DNA of 64,000 nt from Nautilus pompilius (lineage: Eukaryota; Mollusca; Cephalopoda; Nautilida; Nautilidae): assembly GCA_018389105.1 (NCBI GenBank), contig JACATO010000647.1:614001-678000 (forward strand). The letters run 5' to 3'. Each line of letters begins with the position of its first letter. The first letter of the stretch is position 1. Made by a program: the position numbers and the translations under genes. Below, in pieces: positions 60,052 through 64,000 of the stretch. Below the pieces are notes generated by a model. It worked only from the letters and a program-made list of their open reading frames with translations, was not told where the DNA came from and ran no database searches.

Positions 60052-62804
60052 GTGATTTTGAAGGCCTAAAAAAATCTGGCAGGGCATAAGGGTCTGTTTG
60101 ATTTTTATCTCTTTGTATAGAGCAAGAACATTTGAGTGCTTTATCAGATGTTTCAAAAATAATTTTTAAAAATTAAATTAAACAATTATAAGATAACATT
60201 TAGAAACATTCTGAGTGGTTAAAAATTTTAAAAAGGCTCACTTGCAAATTATTCCTTATTCTCCTAAAACTACTATAAACTACTGAACATTATTCCAATT
60301 ATAATAATCAATAATAATGCTTGAGATTTAATTACCATTTCTGTTCTTAAAAAAAATTTACAAAATAATTGATTTACAAATTGAATAGTGAATGAGATCA
60401 TTTAAATATTTAACCAATAGGCCAATATTTACAACATCTACTTAAGAAATATAAAATTGGTTTATTATTATCTGAATAATCTATAAAAGCAAGACTAAAA
60501 TGCATAGATATAAATTGAAACAAATTGTAAACAGGAAGACAAAATAATCAGACTTAAATAATTCTGAATGGAAGAGTTCAAACATACTAATATAGACAGA
60601 CCTTTTCTTTTTTCAATTTTGCCTAGATTGCAATTCATGCATTTAGTACATATTCTATAAAAAAAATTTTAAATGGCTAGAAAATCAAAATTACTTCTCT
60701 AAAGCATTTATTTTCATAAATCAGTTATTTAAATAATTATATTGTTTTATGGGCATACAAAACCTTAGGCTTGCATAGTAAACTATATTTTATTAATTTT
60801 ATTTGCTTTAATTGCATGGAGTTTTGCATATAACGAAATAAGAAAAAAAAAGAAGAGTCGCCAACATTCTATTATAAAATATAACAATGGATAGGAGGTA
60901 CCACTTTCAGATGTATTGTAAAATATTGCCCCACCAGCAATGCACAAGTGGGTTGCTACAGCAGAGTACAGTGGGTAATGCCATCATTAAGCATATTAGA
61001 CATGTTAACCTTTGCACAGCAAACATGCACTTTGGTAGTCTGATCCTCAAGCTGGTCATTGCTTAGGAAATGTAATGAATGTATATACATTACATTTTGT
61101 GTAGTATCAAAACAAACTCAATCATCCATTAACTTTGTTGTAACCATTTATGAAGATTGTGTTCTGAGCACATCCTTGTCATATCAGAATTAGTGTATCA
61201 CATGGGAATAGTTTCTCAAAATGCCTTAACTATTGCTATCCATTCAAAAGGTTAATGTGGGAACACATAAGACCCACCACTATTTAGCTGTTGACTATTT
61301 ACTGAAGCCACACATATACATTTATGGAAATAAATTGAACTTATTTATTCAATCCAAATGCAGCCCCTTTGGTTTCTCTTTTTGCCTTTTATACATGTTG
61401 CCCTCCATTTCTTTCTTTCACTGAAGAAATACATATATTTAATTATTTTTGGTTCTAACAAGATCATATTACAAGATGCTCTTGCATATCCAGAGTGGGA
61501 AAGGAATATAAACATTTATACATGAATGTAATATTTTCCTGCCACAAACTGAAGATTTAATTTTTGTCAAAACCATCTTGTTTTCCCTAAATACTGTGCT
61601 GCATATTGTAAACTCAAAACAAAAACTGATAAATAAAATAAAATCTAATTAACCCTATCACAATTTAATTTTGTAAGAAATTTTTAAAAAGTAAAATTAG
61701 CAATACATTATTAGTGAGAGAAACTACACTTAAACAGTTTGAAATATCTAAAACCTCAAACTCTGACTGAGGCCAAGGTTAAGGGCAAGACTTGGTTAAT
61801 GTTCTAGTAGTTGAGGACAGATCTTGAGAAACCAAATTGACATGAACCCCATTGAGCACATGTAGACCATTCTTGACTGATATTTGCAATACCACTTCCT
61901 AGAACTACCTATACCAAGAATGGGTTGTAATCCCACAAACCAGGATTGCTGATTTCATCCACTAACATGCATAAGCTAAAGGTTGTATCACAAAGTATTA
62001 ACTACACCCCTATTTTACTAGTCCTATATATGGTTTCAAAATCAAGTGTTCTTTCAAACTTGGATGTATTTACTTTCGTCAAATCTCAATCAGTTCTTTA
62101 AACTATTTTTTAAGATGATTTAATAGCTTGGAACAACTTTAGGATTTTGGATTTTAAAGATAACTTGTTACAAATCTCTTTCATGGATATCATGTAATTT
62201 TCCCAATATCAGAATTTTAAAAATCATCCATCCTCCTCTTCTAGAATTAAAAAAAAAAAGACGACCATAACTGCCACCAACATACACATTCAGAACCACA
62301 AGCATTTTTTGTCATCATGTTTTTAACTTGAAATTTATTTTAAGCTAGAGCCATTATTTCATCGTATCTTAAATCTTTGTAAATGTTTTGATTTTCTTCA
62401 TCCATTTTGTTCAAAATAGTGTATACTTCAACTTTACAGTAATATGTATTATATATCTACGTGTTTCCATAAATGCCAAGGCACTGAATTTATGAAGTTT
62501 TAAAACACTTTAGACTACAAACAGTATACAAGTATGTGTGATATTGTGTTTGAAACAGGATCAGCCTTATGCCATTTATGTGCAGTTTTTAAAAAAAAGA
62601 TGCACAAAAATTGATGTATTCAATATCCTTAATGCCTTTATTTTTCAAGTTTGGCTAGAAATGTTTTACATTAGCTTCTCACTTTTATAAATGAGAAAAC
62701 AAAAAAAGGGACTAAGGAAGAAAGAAAAATTATTCAGTTACATAAATGAAAACTGAAGATATATGTGCCGCCATGTTTATGTAAGCAGTGATGTGTATTT
62801 ACAG
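60052..62804. other. AT-rich DNA with a Tc1 relic
   Basis: Apart from the Tc1-like fragment at about 61790-61990, nothing was recognised. Confidence 0.5.
61790..61990 (+). pseudogene. Tc1-like transposase C-terminal relic
   Basis: Plus-strand frame from 61842 reads MNPIEHM, a stop, TILD, a stop, then YLQYHFLEL. This aligns with the Tc1 block DLNPIEHxWDxLDRxL, with stops at the Trp and Arg positions. The remaining sequence is too decayed to follow. Confidence 0.6.
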
Positions 62805-62949
62805 GCTGTTTTAAATAAAGACAGCAGCATTCTGATACAGAGGAAAGCTACAAGTCAAGCTTTTTTTGTTTTGATAGATTCTCTTTGTAAACTGGCTGAT
62901 TCAGACTATTATATGTATGAAACTGTACAGACACAAATACAATCCAGAG
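62805..62949 (+). CDS. Possible internal exon of an unknown gene
   Basis: An acceptor-like ATTTACAG is followed by an open frame of 48 codons plus one base (AVLNKDSSILIQRKATSQAF then FVLIDSLCKLADSDYYMYET), then G|GTTTGT as a weak donor. The alternation of hydrophobic and charged residues looks protein-like and codon use is balanced. No matching flanking exons were found within the window and no family was recognised, so it may be a chance frame. Confidence 0.2.
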
Positions 62950-64000
62950 GTTTGTTAAAAAAAATGTGTATAATATTGTTTAGAATTATAATTAGCCACT
63001 ATAATTAAAAAAAACAACTAAACTTTAAAATCTGTCATAATAATGCTATCCTTACTGTTAACCAGCTACCAAATTTCATTAGGTAATATAAATAAATTCT
63101 TTTTGGTCAATTTTATTGAAAATGTTGCAAAATCTAAGCCTCAAACTTTTCTTTAATCCATTTTGATTAAATGCTTATATGGATTTATGCATCTACCATA
63201 ATATTTGAAAAAGTGACTCAAATGTATAAATTGTTCCTTCAAGCCATTTTTAACATCCAAAAATTTCTAATTTATATTGGATTAAATTTATATTAAGATA
63301 AATGGTATTAAAACTGAAAAAAACAATACTTAATTTAAGTCTCATTTATGCCTATAACTTAAATTATACAAGTCTCCAATATTGAAAATGGTAAAAAAAA
63401 TAACAATGGAAGGTAATGCATAACCTAAAGTGTTTTAGAGCCACTAATCCATCAAAATACTAATATCAACTTTAGTTCAAATAAAATTATTTGTAATATG
63501 TAGCAAGCAATAAAAATTTTATATAAGACTGATAAAACAATGTGCATTTAAGATTTAAGGCATTTTTCAAATATCAAAAAAAGAAGAAGAAATCTTTAAA
63601 AGGGGTGTGTGGGAGGGGTTGTTACTAAGTAAAATGGATGCCAGCATTAATAGAATAGTGTATAGCCTTTTATTAAATAAATTTTTAAAAATGGTTTACA
63701 TATTATAAGATGGACCAAAGGCAATTTTAAATTCTAGCAACTCAGCAACTGGAAGACAGACAAGTTCTCTCAAATTTAAACCAATATGTCAGAACTCTTA
63801 TCAATAGAACACTTAAACTAATTACTACATGTAGTGACAAGTCTTCAGGTTGTTGCATTACCTACTGTCAGATGATACATGAAATAAGTAATTTTCAATA
63901 AAAGCAAAACAAACAAACTGGAATGAGAAATTACTATGAATACAAACAAAATTTCCTCTTACCATGACAGATTATCAATCTCCAACCAGCAATCAAAACA
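62950..64000. other. AT-rich right end of window
   Basis: No coding, RNA or repeat feature recognised beyond short A/T runs. Confidence 0.5.

Overview
The window is AT-rich animal DNA. It has large introns, consensus GT-AG splice sites, microsatellites and many decayed class II transposons. Its only host gene that can be read in full is a rabphilin orthologue (Rph). Protein features (a start resembling fly RWVCPNDRQLALRAK, an 8-Cys FYVE-type finger, two C2 domains) and the transposon mix (mariner DD34D and DD41D, Tigger/pogo, Tc1, hAT, no LINE or LTR seen) suggest an invertebrate, most likely an arthropod and perhaps a chelicerate. The species cannot be fixed from the sequence alone.

Host gene: Rph lies on the minus strand from the ATG at 36437 to the TAA at 1935. 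It has 16 coding exons, and every junction keeps phase, giving 1908 nt (635 residues and a stop). Exons 1-5 encode the Rab-binding helix, zinc finger and SGAWF motif. Exons 5-8 encode a serine-rich linker. Exons 9-12 encode C2A and exons 13-16 encode C2B. No stop, frameshift or lost Ca2+-binding Asp was seen, so the gene looks functional. The first recognised exon carries 68 nt of 5' UTR with an in-frame stop and a 14-codon uORF. It begins at a splice acceptor, so at least one further 5' UTR exon and the promoter should lie above 36505.

Introns: intron 7 (9455-22261) holds a 540-bp Tigger MITE, an old transposase-like relic split by a 3.8-kb ZMYM1-like hAT with a 7/8-matching 8-bp target duplication, and a broken Tigger transposon. 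Intron 2 holds a 1.3-kb DD41D mariner with 109-bp inverted repeats and a Tc1 relic. Intron 13 holds an unidentified coding-like relic.

Upstream half (36.5-64 kb): no convincing host exon was found apart from one weak candidate (62805-62949, plus strand). It holds a nearly open 1316-bp mariner, a second hAT relic, a 221-bp pogo-like MITE, a Tc1 relic, a tRNA-derived SINE candidate and simple repeats. No bacterial-type system, CRISPR array, rRNA gene or intact tRNA gene was seen. The unusual content is the nested, datable transposon record inside and upstream of a synaptic-vesicle gene.
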